A stretch of DNA of 64,000 nucleotides from Nocardioides sp. (GTDB taxonomy: Bacteria > Actinomycetota > Actinomycetes > Propionibacteriales > Nocardioidaceae). This document shows, one piece after another, positions 1-8,135 of the stretch. Within the stretch, counting starts at the first letter, position 1. Each line of letters begins with the position of its first letter. The notes under the pieces were generated by a model that saw nothing but the letters and a program-made list of their open reading frames with translations, did no database searches and was not told the DNA's origin. Made by a program: the position numbers and the translations under genes. The DNA lies in contig JBAOIH010000011.1 in assembly GCA_037045645.1 (NCBI GenBank), positions 225,786-289,785 on the forward strand. Reading direction: 5' to 3'.

Positions 1-317
1 ATCGGCGTAGCCGCCCAATAGCCCTCCTCTGTCTCGACATAGACCGTCGAGTCCGGGAGCCAGGTGCCTTTGATCGTCACGGGTTGACCGAGTTGGTCGG
101 CGGGAAACGGGTCGTCGGGTCCGATCGCGTCGAGGACTGGGATGGCTTCGGTCTTGGTCAGGTCGAGCGTCTCGCGATCGCGCTTGGCCTCCCACGATTG
201 GTATTGCCACACCCCCATCCCGAGCGCGAACGTCGTGGCGACGATCGCGAGCAGATGAATCGCCCAATACCTCGGTCGCAGCAGGATCAGCGGGCTGCGC
301 TCGGGGTCGGGTGGCAC
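1..317 (-). CDS. SURF1-like cytochrome oxidase biogenesis protein (partial, 5' part)
   Basis: The gene enters from the left edge; about 105 N-terminal codons are visible, read leftward from the GTG at 317. They hold a short polar leader, then RYWAIHLLAIVATTFALGMG as a membrane span, directly followed by VWQYQSWEAKRD, which is the usual SURF1 pattern of a first helix running into a WQ.xR-type loop. The visible part continues with PVTIKGTWLPDSTVYVE and ends in ...YWAATP. SURF1 proteins assist heme a insertion into cytochrome c oxidase at the membrane; that role is family knowledge. The second membrane helix lies outside the window. It is divergent from the FBP gene at 395, with 77 bp between them for both promoters. 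The start codon is a choice: GTG at 317 is the first in-frame start that keeps the family N-terminus. Confidence 0.72.
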   Translation of the reverse strand, partial: MPPDPERSPLILLRPRYWAIHLLAIVATTFALGMGVWQYQSWEAKRDRETLDLTKTEAIPVLDAIGPDDPFPADQLGQPVTIKGTWLPDSTVYVETEEGYWAATP

Positions 318-394
318 ATCGCCAAGCCTACGAGGGGACGAACGTCGTGGTGCGCCCGGCCGGTCGCCGCCGCGCTGGGTAGGCTCGCCCCGCC

Positions 395-886
395 ATGCAG
401 CCCTTGACCTCCACCGAGATCCGCGCCTGCTTCGTCAACTGTACGAAGGGCGAGGCGTCGCGACTGCCGCTACCCCGAGACCTCGACGAGATCCCCTGGG
501 ATCACCTGGATTTCCTCGGCTGGACCGATCCGGGCTCGCCACAGGCGGCGTACCTGGTCGCGATCGGCGACGGCGGACCGGTCGGCATCGTGCTGCGTCT
601 CGGCTCTGGCCGCGGCGCCTCGGGCCGGTCCAACATGTGCTCGATCTGCGCGACCTTCCACTCGTCGTCCGACGTGGCCTTGATGGTCGCGGCGCGCGCC
701 GGAGCGTCCGGGCGCGCGGGCAACACGGTGGGTACGTACCTCTGCGCAAACTTGGCGTGCTCGCTGTACGCGCGCGGTCGGTTGCGGCCCGCCCGGGTGC
801 AGCCGGTCGAGACGTTGTCGGTGGAGGACAAGATCACCCGGCTGCATCTGCATCTGGACGCATTCGTACGACGGGTGCTGAGCTGA
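395..886 (+). CDS. FBP-domain (treble-clef zinc finger) protein
   Basis: A 163-residue protein starting MQPLTSTEIRACFVNCTKGE. The C-terminal half has the pattern of the FBP C-terminal treble-clef zinc finger: NMCSICATFH at about residues 79-88 and TYLCANLACSLYARGR at about 113-128, giving four cysteines as a C-x2-C and C-x4-C pair. Proteins of this family are common in Actinobacteria; by homology they have been compared with ribosome-associated or EF-G-binding proteins, but a function is not settled. The gene stands alone, divergent from the SURF1-like gene and convergent with the P450 gene, whose stop is only 20 bp away at 907. Confidence 0.8.
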   Translation: MQPLTSTEIRACFVNCTKGEASRLPLPRDLDEIPWDHLDFLGWTDPGSPQAAYLVAIGDGGPVGIVLRLGSGRGASGRSNMCSICATFHSSSDVALMVAARAGASGRAGNTVGTYLCANLACSLYARGRLRPARVQPVETLSVEDKITRLHLHLDAFVRRVLS

Positions 887-906
887 CCGCCGGTGTTTGT
901 GACCCC

Positions 907-2277
907 TCAGCGCAGGCGTACGGGCAGGCGCTTCACGCCGCGCTGGAACGACGAGCGCAAGAAGACCGGGTCGCCGGCTGGTTCGATCCAGGTGGTCTTC
1001 GCGAGCAGCGCGCTGAAGAGCGTACGCATCTGAAGCCGGGCCAGGTGCGCGCCCAGGCACAGGTGCGGGCCGTGGCCGAACACGAGGTGCCGCCCAGAGC
1101 CGCCGTCGACGAACCGGTCGATCCGGAACGCAGCGGGGTCCTCGAACTCACGTGGATCCCGGTTGGCCGCGAGAAAACTGACCACGACCTTGTCGCCAGC
1201 CGCGATCCTGGTGGCGCCGATCACCGAGTCACGAGTGGCCGTACGCCGAAACACCATCACCGGCGTCCACCAGCGCAGCATCTCCTCGACGGCAGAATCG
1301 AGCAGCGCCGGGTTGTCGCGCAACTCTCGCTGTGCGTCGGGATGGTCCAGCAACGCGATCATGCCGCCCGGAAGGCCGTTGCGCAGCGTCTCGTTGCCCG
1401 CGACCGCGAACAGCCAGAACATGTTTTCGAACTCCTCGACCGACACCGGGTCGTCCTCACCCAGCCCGCCCGCGAGCCAGTTGGACATCACGTCGTCGCC
1501 GGGCTCGGCACGCTTCGCGGTGGCGAGCAGGTGGGCGTACGCGTAGAGGTCGGGCATGCCGGCGCGAGTGCGCGGATCCGGCATCCGCCCCGACTCGTCC
1601 GGCGTCGGTCGCAGCGCCCACGCCTCACGCGCGATCGCGCTGCCCGACGCCGGATCGAAGGACGCGCTCGTCGCGTAGTCGGGATCCTGGAACCCGATCA
1701 CGCGGTTGGACCAGTCGAACATCAACAGCCGGTCCTGGGCTGGCACGCCGAGCACATCGGCCATCGCCAACAACGGCAGATCCGCCGCGATTTCCTTGGC
1801 GAAGTCGAGACTCAGCACCCGATTTGTCCGCTCAGCCCCCGGATCGTCGCTGGTCGAGCGGACCACGGTCCGCTCGACCAGCGGTTCGAGGCCGCGTTCC
1901 AAGATCCCGGCGACGTGCCCCCCGATCCGCGACTCCAACTGCGCGACCGCGCGCATCGTGAACGAGCGCACCATCGGCTGTCGCAGCCGGGTGTGCTCGG
2001 GCGGGTCCATGTTGAGCATCATCCGGCGCACGTACGCCAGATCCTGCGGGGTTGCCGGGTCACGCACCTGGGTCGCTCCCAGCCAGGACGAGAACACCGA
2101 CGCGTCGCGCAGCACCGCGCGCACGTCCGCGTGCCGCGTCACCAGCCAATAGCCGGGGCCGTCCGGTTCGCGGACCCGGTGCACCCCGTCGCCGATCTCG
2201 CGCAACTCGTCCAGGGCGTCGAGCGGCGCCCCCGCGACATAGCTGTCCGGGTCGTGGATGACGTCGGTGAGGGCCAC
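907..2277 (-). CDS. Cytochrome P450 carrying an in-frame repeat insertion
   Basis: A 456-residue soluble P450. The I-helix oxygen-binding motif is FAVAGNETLRNG, the ExxR pair lies in EEMLRWW, and the heme-thiolate loop is FGHGPHLCLGAHLAR near residue 400, so all catalytic elements are present. The AGNET-RN form and the loop resemble the CYP124/125/142 group that oxidises steroid side chains and branched lipids, but I cannot assign a substrate. Residues about 132-154 (LVERTVVRSTSDDPGAERTN and flanks) do not belong to the P450 fold; they are encoded by a palindromic element found again near 54.6 and 54.9 kb. The gene follows the hydrolase at 2280-3029 with a 2-bp gap and is certainly co-transcribed with it. 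Confidence 0.9.
   Translation of the reverse strand: MALTDVIHDPDSYVAGAPLDALDELREIGDGVHRVREPDGPGYWLVTRHADVRAVLRDASVFSSWLGATQVRDPATPQDLAYVRRMMLNMDPPEHTRLRQPMVRSFTMRAVAQLESRIGGHVAGILERGLEPLVERTVVRSTSDDPGAERTNRVLSLDFAKEIAADLPLLAMADVLGVPAQDRLLMFDWSNRVIGFQDPDYATSASFDPASGSAIAREAWALRPTPDESGRMPDPRTRAGMPDLYAYAHLLATAKRAEPGDDVMSNWLAGGLGEDDPVSVEEFENMFWLFAVAGNETLRNGLPGGMIALLDHPDAQRELRDNPALLDSAVEEMLRWWTPVMVFRRTATRDSVIGATRIAAGDKVVVSFLAANRDPREFEDPAAFRIDRFVDGGSGRHLVFGHGPHLCLGAHLARLQMRTLFSALLAKTTWIEPAGDPVFLRSSFQRGVKRLPVRLR
1811..1885. repeat. Palindromic repeat element, copy 1, inside the P450 gene
   Basis: The segment holds cacccgatttgtccgctcag followed after a short spacer by the near-palindrome gagcggaccacggtccgctc. 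The same two blocks in the same order occur at 54888-54950, and inverted at 54608-54683. Here the element lies wholly within a coding region and adds a multiple of three bases, so the P450 frame stays open. Confidence 0.85.
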
Positions 2278-2279
2278 GA

Positions 2280-3029
2280 TCAGTGCTGGCCCAAGAACCC
2301 CTCGATCAGGGTCGCCAACTGCACCGGCGTCTCGAACATCGGGTAGTGCCCGGCGTTGGGCACCTCGATCAGTTCGACGTTCGGATAGATCTGCATCCAG
2401 GACTGCCGCATCACCTCGGCCGACAGCGCGGGGTCGTGCTCGCCCACGATGACCGCGATAGGAGTGTCGGGACGACCCACGTCAGCCAGATAGTCGTCAC
2501 CGACCCACGACTTCACGGCGCCGTCGAAGGCGGCCTCGTCAGAGTTCTCCCGCGAGAACGCGACCATCCGGTCCAGCCAGACACCCGAGTTGCGGTTGCC
2601 GGTGGTGAAGTCGAGGATCGCGCGCCGGTTGTCGTCCGAGGCGGGCGCCCCGAAGAAGAGGCCCTCGCCGTCGGCGTCGAGCGGCACCGGCGCCGGCGCG
2701 ACCGGCGTCAGACCGACGAGAGCGCGTACGCGGTCCGCACCCGCCTGGGCCAGCAACGACGCGACCGCCTTGCCTCCCATCGAGTGCCCGACCAACGAGA
2801 ACCGTGAGAGTCCGGCCTCGTCCGCAGCGGCGAGCGCGTCGGCGGCGTACTCCTTCATCGTGAACTCGCCGGTCTCGCCGCGACGCGCGCCATACCCGCG
2901 CATGTCGGGGAACCACCAGGTGTACGAGGAGGTGTCCGCCACGTCGGGCCAGAAGCCCCAGCCGTCCGCGGAACCGAACCAGCCATGCAGGCACAAGACG
3001 TGGTGGTCACCGTCGCCGATCTTCTTCAT
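2280..3029 (-). CDS. Alpha/beta hydrolase
   Basis: A 249-residue cytoplasmic alpha/beta-hydrolase. The oxyanion loop is LCLHGWFGSADGW, the nucleophile elbow is GHSMGGKAV (Ser near residue 95), the acid is likely in VGEHDPALS and the catalytic His in NAGHYPMFE near the C-terminus. Length and motif order fit the family. I chose the ATG at 3029 because AAAGGGA lies five bases upstream; a second in-frame ATG at 3044 has no such site. It is the first gene of a two-gene unit with the P450 at 907-2277, which suggests an ester or lactone hydrolysis linked to the P450 oxidation. It is divergent from the permease at 3127. Confidence 0.85.
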   Translation of the reverse strand: MKKIGDGDHHVLCLHGWFGSADGWGFWPDVADTSSYTWWFPDMRGYGARRGETGEFTMKEYAADALAAADEAGLSRFSLVGHSMGGKAVASLLAQAGADRVRALVGLTPVAPAPVPLDADGEGLFFGAPASDDNRRAILDFTTGNRNSGVWLDRMVAFSRENSDEAAFDGAVKSWVGDDYLADVGRPDTPIAVIVGEHDPALSAEVMRQSWMQIYPNVELIEVPNAGHYPMFETPVQLATLIEGFLGQH

Positions 3030-3126
3030 CTCGGTCCCTTTCATTTCTTTTTCGCTCTACTGCCCGGTAGGGGTGTCTCCACCTACTAGTTTGCCTGGGC
3101 ACGAGGGCTTTCGGGGAGGTTCCACC

Positions 3127-4572
3127 ATGACGATGTCACTGCGCGAGCAACTGCTGCGCAAGAAGCCGCTGGCCTTGGCCGACGATCCCGACCACGCACA
3201 TGCGGGCCCGGACCTCAACCGGACGATCGGCACCTTCCAACTGATGCTCTTCGGCGTCGGGGGCACGGTCGGCACCGGCATCTTCTTCGTCCTCCAAGAG
3301 GCAGTGCCCGACGCCGGTCCCGCAGTGATCGTGGCCTTCCTGCTCGCGGGAGTAGCCGCCGGGCTGTCGGCGCTGTGCTACGCCGAGCTCGCCGGCGCGA
3401 TCCCGGTCAGTGGGTCGACGTACTCCTACGCCTACCACGCCTTGGGCGAGGTGTTCGCGATGGTGATCGCCGCCTGCGTGATCTTGGAGTACGGCGTCGC
3501 GGGCAGCGCGGTCGCGGTCGGCTGGAGCGGCTATTTCAACGAGTTGCTCGACAAGACGCTGGGGATCACGATCCCGGACGCGCTGTCGTACTCCCCCATT
3601 CCCGTCGAAGGGGCCACCCAGGGACTGGTCAACCTGCCCGCCATCGTGCTCGTGGTGATGTGCTCGCTGCTGCTGATCCGCGGCGCGAGCGAGTCGGCGC
3701 GCGTCAACACGATCATGGTGCTGATCAAGCTCGGCGTGCTCGTACTCTTCTCGATCATCGCGCTCACCGCTTTCCGGGCCGACCGCTTCGACAACTTCTG
3801 GGCAGCGGGCTCGGCCGGGATCACCGCCGCGGCAGGCACGATCTTCTTCTCCTTCATCGGCCTGGACTCCATCTCGACCGCAGGTGAAGAAGTCAAGGAT
3901 CCACAGAAGGCACTGCCCCGCGCGCTGATCGGGGCCCTGTTCGTCGTGGTCGGCATCTATCTGCTGGTGGCGGTCGCCGGTGTCGGCTCGCAGCCGATGG
4001 CGGCGTTCTCGTCCGAGGAGCAGCAGAACGCCGGACTTTCGGTGATCTTGGAGAACATCACCGGCAGCAACGTGCCCGGCACCATCCTGGCCGCCGGTGC
4101 GGTGATCTCGATTTTCTCGGTGACGCTGGTGACGCTCTATGGCCAGACCCGCATCCTGTTCGCGATGGGCCGCGACCGGATGCTGCCCGCCCGCTTCGCC
4201 GAGGTCGACTCACGCACTCTGACACCGCGCTTCAACACGTACGTCGTGATGGTGGCGGTCGCGCTGATCGCCGGATTCGTGCCCGCGGACTACCTCTGGG
4301 ACACGGTCTCGATCGGCACCCTGATCGCCTTCTCCGTAGTCGCGACCGGCGTGCTGGTGCTGCGGCGTACGCGGCCCGACCTGCACCGACCGTTCAAGGT
4401 GCCGGGCTACCCGGTAACCCCGGTGCTGACCATCGCGGCCTGCATCTATGTGCTGTCGGGACTCGCCGCGATCACCTGGGTGATCTTCGGGTGCTGGCTG
4501 GCCGTGATCATGGCCTACTACTTCCTGATCGGCCGTCACCGGTCGCGGCTCAATGAGGATGTGGCGCCATGA
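3127..4572 (+). CDS. APC-superfamily amino acid permease (CAT type)
   Basis: A 481-residue polytopic membrane protein with about twelve hydrophobic spans. The first span carries GVGGTVGTGIFFVL, the conserved APC unwound-helix motif, and YAELAGAIPVSGSTYSYAY follows as in cationic-type amino acid transporters. The block FFSFIGLDSISTAGEEVKDP near residue 245 is the typical CAT-family helix. It should import amino acids with protons or act as an exchanger at the cytoplasmic membrane; the substrate cannot be read from sequence. I place the start at ATG 3127 after GGAGGTTCCACC. Its stop overlaps the start of the universal stress protein by 4 bp (ATGA), so the two are translationally coupled, a pairing often seen for permeases with C-terminal or adjacent USP domains. 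Confidence 0.9.
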   Translation: MTMSLREQLLRKKPLALADDPDHAHAGPDLNRTIGTFQLMLFGVGGTVGTGIFFVLQEAVPDAGPAVIVAFLLAGVAAGLSALCYAELAGAIPVSGSTYSYAYHALGEVFAMVIAACVILEYGVAGSAVAVGWSGYFNELLDKTLGITIPDALSYSPIPVEGATQGLVNLPAIVLVVMCSLLLIRGASESARVNTIMVLIKLGVLVLFSIIALTAFRADRFDNFWAAGSAGITAAAGTIFFSFIGLDSISTAGEEVKDPQKALPRALIGALFVVVGIYLLVAVAGVGSQPMAAFSSEEQQNAGLSVILENITGSNVPGTILAAGAVISIFSVTLVTLYGQTRILFAMGRDRMLPARFAEVDSRTLTPRFNTYVVMVAVALIAGFVPADYLWDTVSIGTLIAFSVVATGVLVLRRTRPDLHRPFKVPGYPVTPVLTIAACIYVLSGLAAITWVIFGCWLAVIMAYYFLIGRHRSRLNEDVAP

Positions 4573-5459
4573 CGATCGTCGCGGGATTCCCTTTCAACGG
4601 TCAGGACTCCGCCGGCATCGAGTTAGGTGCCACGCTGGCGCGATCGGCGGAGCAGGACCTGCGCATCGTCACGATCGTGCCTGCGCCGTGGGGCACTCCG
4701 GCAGCCAGCGGCACCGACCGCGAGTTCCAGGCCTGGGCCGAGGAGGCTGCGGCGCACAGCGTCGCCGAGGCGGAGGCTTTGATCGCCCAGCACTGCGGCG
4801 GCATCGAGGCCAGCGCGGTCGCGGTGCATGCGCGTTCCGTACCCGGAGGTCTGCTCGCCGAAGCCGAGCGGGTGGAGGCAGCGATGCTGGTCGTCGGGTC
4901 GGGACACGATGGGGCGTACGGTCGGATCGCGCTGAGCTCGACGGCCGACCGGCTGCTGCACTCGGCGACCCTTCCGGTGGCTGTGGCCACACGCGGCTAC
5001 CTCTCCTCCGAACACGGGCGGGTCACCCGAGCCACCTGCGCGTTCAGAGGCGACGAGGTGTCCAGGCGTACGCTCGAAGCCACCTCCTCGATCTGCCGCG
5101 ACATCGGCGCGGCCCTGCGGATCGCGACGTTCGCCGTACGCGGTCGAGCGATGCGTACGTCGGGGATCTCCTCGATCAACGAGGACGCGGTGTTGGCCGC
5201 GTGGGTCGAGCAGGCCGAGCGGATGCAGGCCGAGGCGCTGGCCGAGCTGTCGCAGGCCGGGATCCTGCCAGCCGACGTGGAGACTCAGGTCGCGGCCGGG
5301 GGGTCCTGGGCTGCGACGCTGGATCGCTTCAGTTGGGATCGCGATGAGGTCCTGGTGATCGGATCCTCCTCCGCATCCTTCATGTCGCGGCTGTTCCTGG
5401 GCTCGAGCGGGACCAAGATCGTCCGGCACTCGCCCGTCCCGGTGATCGTGGTGCCCTAG
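4569..5459 (+). CDS. Tandem-domain universal stress protein
   Basis: A 296-residue protein with two USP domains. The first (about 1-145) ends in VVGSGHDGAYGRIALSSTAD and LPVAVATRG. The second (about 155-296) ends in VIGSSSASFMSRLFLGSSGT and SPVPVIVVP. Both carry a G-x2-G-x9-G(S/T)-like nucleotide loop, although the second is diverged (GSSSASF instead of G-x2-G), so ATP binding is surer for the first. It overlaps the permease stop by 4 bp, which suggests that it senses or modulates that transporter. Its stop abuts the convergent hydrolase gene (5456), with a 4-bp overlap of the two 3' ends. Confidence 0.88.
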   Translation: MTIVAGFPFNGQDSAGIELGATLARSAEQDLRIVTIVPAPWGTPAASGTDREFQAWAEEAAAHSVAEAEALIAQHCGGIEASAVAVHARSVPGGLLAEAERVEAAMLVVGSGHDGAYGRIALSSTADRLLHSATLPVAVATRGYLSSEHGRVTRATCAFRGDEVSRRTLEATSSICRDIGAALRIATFAVRGRAMRTSGISSINEDAVLAAWVEQAERMQAEALAELSQAGILPADVETQVAAGGSWAATLDRFSWDRDEVLVIGSSSASFMSRLFLGSSGTKIVRHSPVPVIVVP

Positions 5460-6127
5460 GTGAGTTCGTCGAGGATCGCTGCGAGCTCGGCAGGTTTGCT
5501 CCACATCGGCCAGTGGCCCGAGTCGATGTCGACGTAGGACACGTCACCGGCCTTGGCGATCTCGGGGATCTCCCCGGCCTCGACCCACGCCTTCGCGTCC
5601 TCGGGTGAGAACTCGGGGCAGATCATCACCACGGGGATGTCATAGCGGCGCTCGTCCGCCAGGCGTACGACGCCTTGCGTCACCGCAGCGGGCACGGGGT
5701 GGGCGTCCGCCGCGATCTGGGCCTTCTGCTGCTCGGTGAGGTCTTCGGAGTCAGGCCCCTCGAACGGCTCCCAGCCGGGGAAGGCGACGACACCGTCGAC
5801 GGGCTCGAAGAAGCCGGCGTACGCCTGACCGTCCTGAGCGGGCATGCCACCGATCAGCGCCACCTTCGCGACCTTGTCGGTACGCCGGTCCGCCCCCAGC
5901 CAGGCCAGCGAGGACGCTGCGGAATGCCCCACCAGCAGCACCGGACCTTCGACGGCGTCGATGGCGCGGACCACCGCGTCGACCTGGTCATCGAGGGTCG
6001 CGTCGGCGAACCCGTCGCCCTGACCTGGCAGCGTGATCGCGGTCGCGTCGGCCTTGAGGTGGGCCAGCACGGGGTCCCATGCTGACCCGTCCAGCCAGAG
6101 ACCGGGGATCAGGACCGTGTGCATCAT
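5456..6127 (-). CDS. Alpha/beta hydrolase (RsbQ/esterase-like)
   Basis: A 223-residue alpha/beta-hydrolase beginning MMHTVLIPGLWLDGSAWDP. The nucleophile elbow is LLVGHSAASSLAW (Ser near residue 75) and the catalytic His lies in DSGHWPMWSKP at the end. The length is short, as for small esterase or carboxylesterase-like members. The start ATG-ATG at 6127/6124 overlaps the TGA of the secreted PKD protein, so the two are translationally coupled. The substrate is unknown. Confidence 0.83.
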   Translation of the reverse strand: MMHTVLIPGLWLDGSAWDPVLAHLKADATAITLPGQGDGFADATLDDQVDAVVRAIDAVEGPVLLVGHSAASSLAWLGADRRTDKVAKVALIGGMPAQDGQAYAGFFEPVDGVVAFPGWEPFEGPDSEDLTEQQKAQIAADAHPVPAAVTQGVVRLADERRYDIPVVMICPEFSPEDAKAWVEAGEIPEIAKAGDVSYVDIDSGHWPMWSKPAELAAILDELT

Positions 6128-8010
6128 CGGACCACCCTGAGTTTCACGCTGACCCGCTTGCTGGTGCCGTTGGCGTTCTTGGCACGGGCGATGATCTTGT
6201 AGCGCCCTGGCTTTAGCCGTTTCTTGCCCACCACGGTCTTGATGACGAAGCGGTTCTTGCCCTTCTTCAACTTCAGGGTCCGCTTGGCGACCGCCTTCTT
6301 CTTGCCCACCAACTTGAAGACCAGCTTCACCTTCGCCTTCTGGGTGAGCCTGATCAACGCCTTGGTCTTGGCCTTCTTGCCCTTCGCTTTGATCTGCTTC
6401 TTCTGCAGCTTGAACTTCTTGATCTGCGGTGACGTCGCCGCAGGACTGGTGACCTGCACGTTGCCCGTCTGCGTCGTCGTGTTGCCAAGGGAGTCGCTGA
6501 CCGTCACCCTGACCGGATAGGTCCCGGCGGCTGCGTACGCATGCGTTGCCTGCGCGCTCGTGCCGAAAGCGCCGTCCCCGAAGTCCCACGCGACCGACCC
6601 CATCGCCGAGAAGATGTCGCGCGGCGTGACGCTGAACGACAGTGCGACCTTGGGGTGTCCGCTCTGGGGGATGCTCACGGCATCGAGCAGCGGGCCGGCG
6701 CCGTCGATGATGCGCGACTGGGGAATCGGGTTTGCGCCTGAGTCATAGGTCCACACGGCGGTGGCGTTGCCGCCGGCATCGGCCGCCAGATCGGTCAGCC
6801 CTTTCACGGTGCCGGTGGTTGCCGAGAGAGTGGTGGGGGCAGACCACGTGCCATTGAGGGTGCCGATGCTGGACGCGATGGCGTATCGATTGGGTGCCAC
6901 CGTCGCGGACCAGGTCGCGATGGCCTCCCCCGCGGCGGTCATGGCGACATGCGGCATCGAGCCACCGAGAGGAGCCGTCGACAAGGCGGCCTCCGGGGAC
7001 CACGCTCCGCCAGCCGGACGCATGCTCGCGTACGCCGAGGCGGAGCCTGATCCGGTGGCGCGAGTCCAGGCCACGACTGCATTGCCTGCCGGATCGAGAG
7101 CCACCGTGGACCCGTAGTCGTCGACGGTGTTCGTGCTCGACACCGTGACGGGCGCAGACCACGTGCCCCCGACGGGACGGGTGCTGGCCTGCACCTGCTC
7201 AACCGTGCCGGTGTAGCGAGTCCACGACATGATCGCGCTGCCTTGAGCATTCACATCCAGGTCGAGGCTTTGGATATCCGCACCCGCAGGCGACACCGTG
7301 ACGGGGGTTGACCAGGCCCCACCCTTGGGCCGACTGCTCGACATCGCCAAGCCCTGGAAAACCCAGACGGCGGTCACGGTGCCCGCCGCGTCCACGTCAG
7401 GGGGCGTCGAAAGGTAGCTGTCTTGGCGCCCGATCACGACCTCGGGAGACCACACTCCACTGGAGTCGCGAACACTGGACTCCAACGCCTGTTGGCCGCC
7501 CACCAAACCAAACCAGGTCGCGGTGTAGGTGCCGCTGGCATCCACCACCAGATTGGGTGCTGCGGCATTGTGACCAAGGGGAGAGACCGGCACGGGCGCT
7601 GCCCACGCTCCTCCGGCTGGTCGCGTACTCGCCACGATTCGCCTGCTGGTCCCCTCGGGTGCGGTCCACGCAATGGTCGCCCCGCCTGCTTCGTCGACGG
7701 CGACGCCGAGGCCGTCGATCGCGTACGGATCTACTGCGGTCAGCGTCGTGGGTGAGGCCCAGGGCCCGGTTGCCGCACGAGTGCTGACTTCGACTACTCG
7801 TTGCGTCCCGACCACGCGCAGCCAGACCGCTGCGGCGTCACCGCGCGAGTTGACCGCGACCTTGATGTCTCTGGCTTCTGCCCCCGGGGCTCCGATGGTC
7901 GCGATATCGGGCAGCCATGTCGGTGCTCCGTCCGCAGGCAGGATCAGACCGCCCACCACCAACGCTGCGAGCGCACCCATCCCCGCCAACCTGGCCCGCT
8001 TCGTACCCAT
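6124..8010 (-). CDS. Secreted beta-propeller-like/PKD-domain protein with lysine-rich tail
   Basis: A 628-residue exported protein. The N-terminus MGTKRARLAGMGALAALVVG with GLILPADGA behind it is a Sec signal peptide. Residues about 35-430 consist of some eight repeats of roughly 50 residues with the recurring form GG-W-(A/S)-x-P-V-T-(V/L)-S followed by A-WTR or A-W; this looks like a sialidase-type propeller or similar beta fold. A PKD domain follows (VAWDFGDGAFGTSAQATHAY, about 465-530). The tail (about 535-628) is very basic, with K-rich runs such as KKQIKAKGKKAKTK, and ends RVVR. Such tails are common on secreted proteins of Actinobacteria and may bind the wall or polyanions. Function is unknown. 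Confidence 0.8.
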   Translation of the reverse strand: MGTKRARLAGMGALAALVVGGLILPADGAPTWLPDIATIGAPGAEARDIKVAVNSRGDAAAVWLRVVGTQRVVEVSTRAATGPWASPTTLTAVDPYAIDGLGVAVDEAGGATIAWTAPEGTSRRIVASTRPAGGAWAAPVPVSPLGHNAAAPNLVVDASGTYTATWFGLVGGQQALESSVRDSSGVWSPEVVIGRQDSYLSTPPDVDAAGTVTAVWVFQGLAMSSSRPKGGAWSTPVTVSPAGADIQSLDLDVNAQGSAIMSWTRYTGTVEQVQASTRPVGGTWSAPVTVSSTNTVDDYGSTVALDPAGNAVVAWTRATGSGSASAYASMRPAGGAWSPEAALSTAPLGGSMPHVAMTAAGEAIATWSATVAPNRYAIASSIGTLNGTWSAPTTLSATTGTVKGLTDLAADAGGNATAVWTYDSGANPIPQSRIIDGAGPLLDAVSIPQSGHPKVALSFSVTPRDIFSAMGSVAWDFGDGAFGTSAQATHAYAAAGTYPVRVTVSDSLGNTTTQTGNVQVTSPAATSPQIKKFKLQKKQIKAKGKKAKTKALIRLTQKAKVKLVFKLVGKKKAVAKRTLKLKKGKNRFVIKTVVGKKRLKPGRYKIIARAKNANGTSKRVSVKLRVVR

Positions 8011-8135
8011 GGATTCAGGCTAGACCTCGCGGGGGCTGGCGACCACCCGACCACATCGGGCATGCAGGCCAGGAACGAGACCGACGCTGCGACGGACGGC
8101 CGCGCCGCCGTCGAAGTGCCCGTCCTTCTTGCGAC

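Noticed and set aside
84..407. 107-codon plus-strand frame at the left edge
   Set aside because: The opposite strand codes for a SURF1-like protein with a clear membrane span, which explains the open frame.
637..2346. Long plus-strand open frame opposite the first P450
   Set aside because: It is the mirror of a well supported P450 gene, rich in Arg, His and Val-Gly as expected for high-GC antisense, and has no family features or ribosome site.
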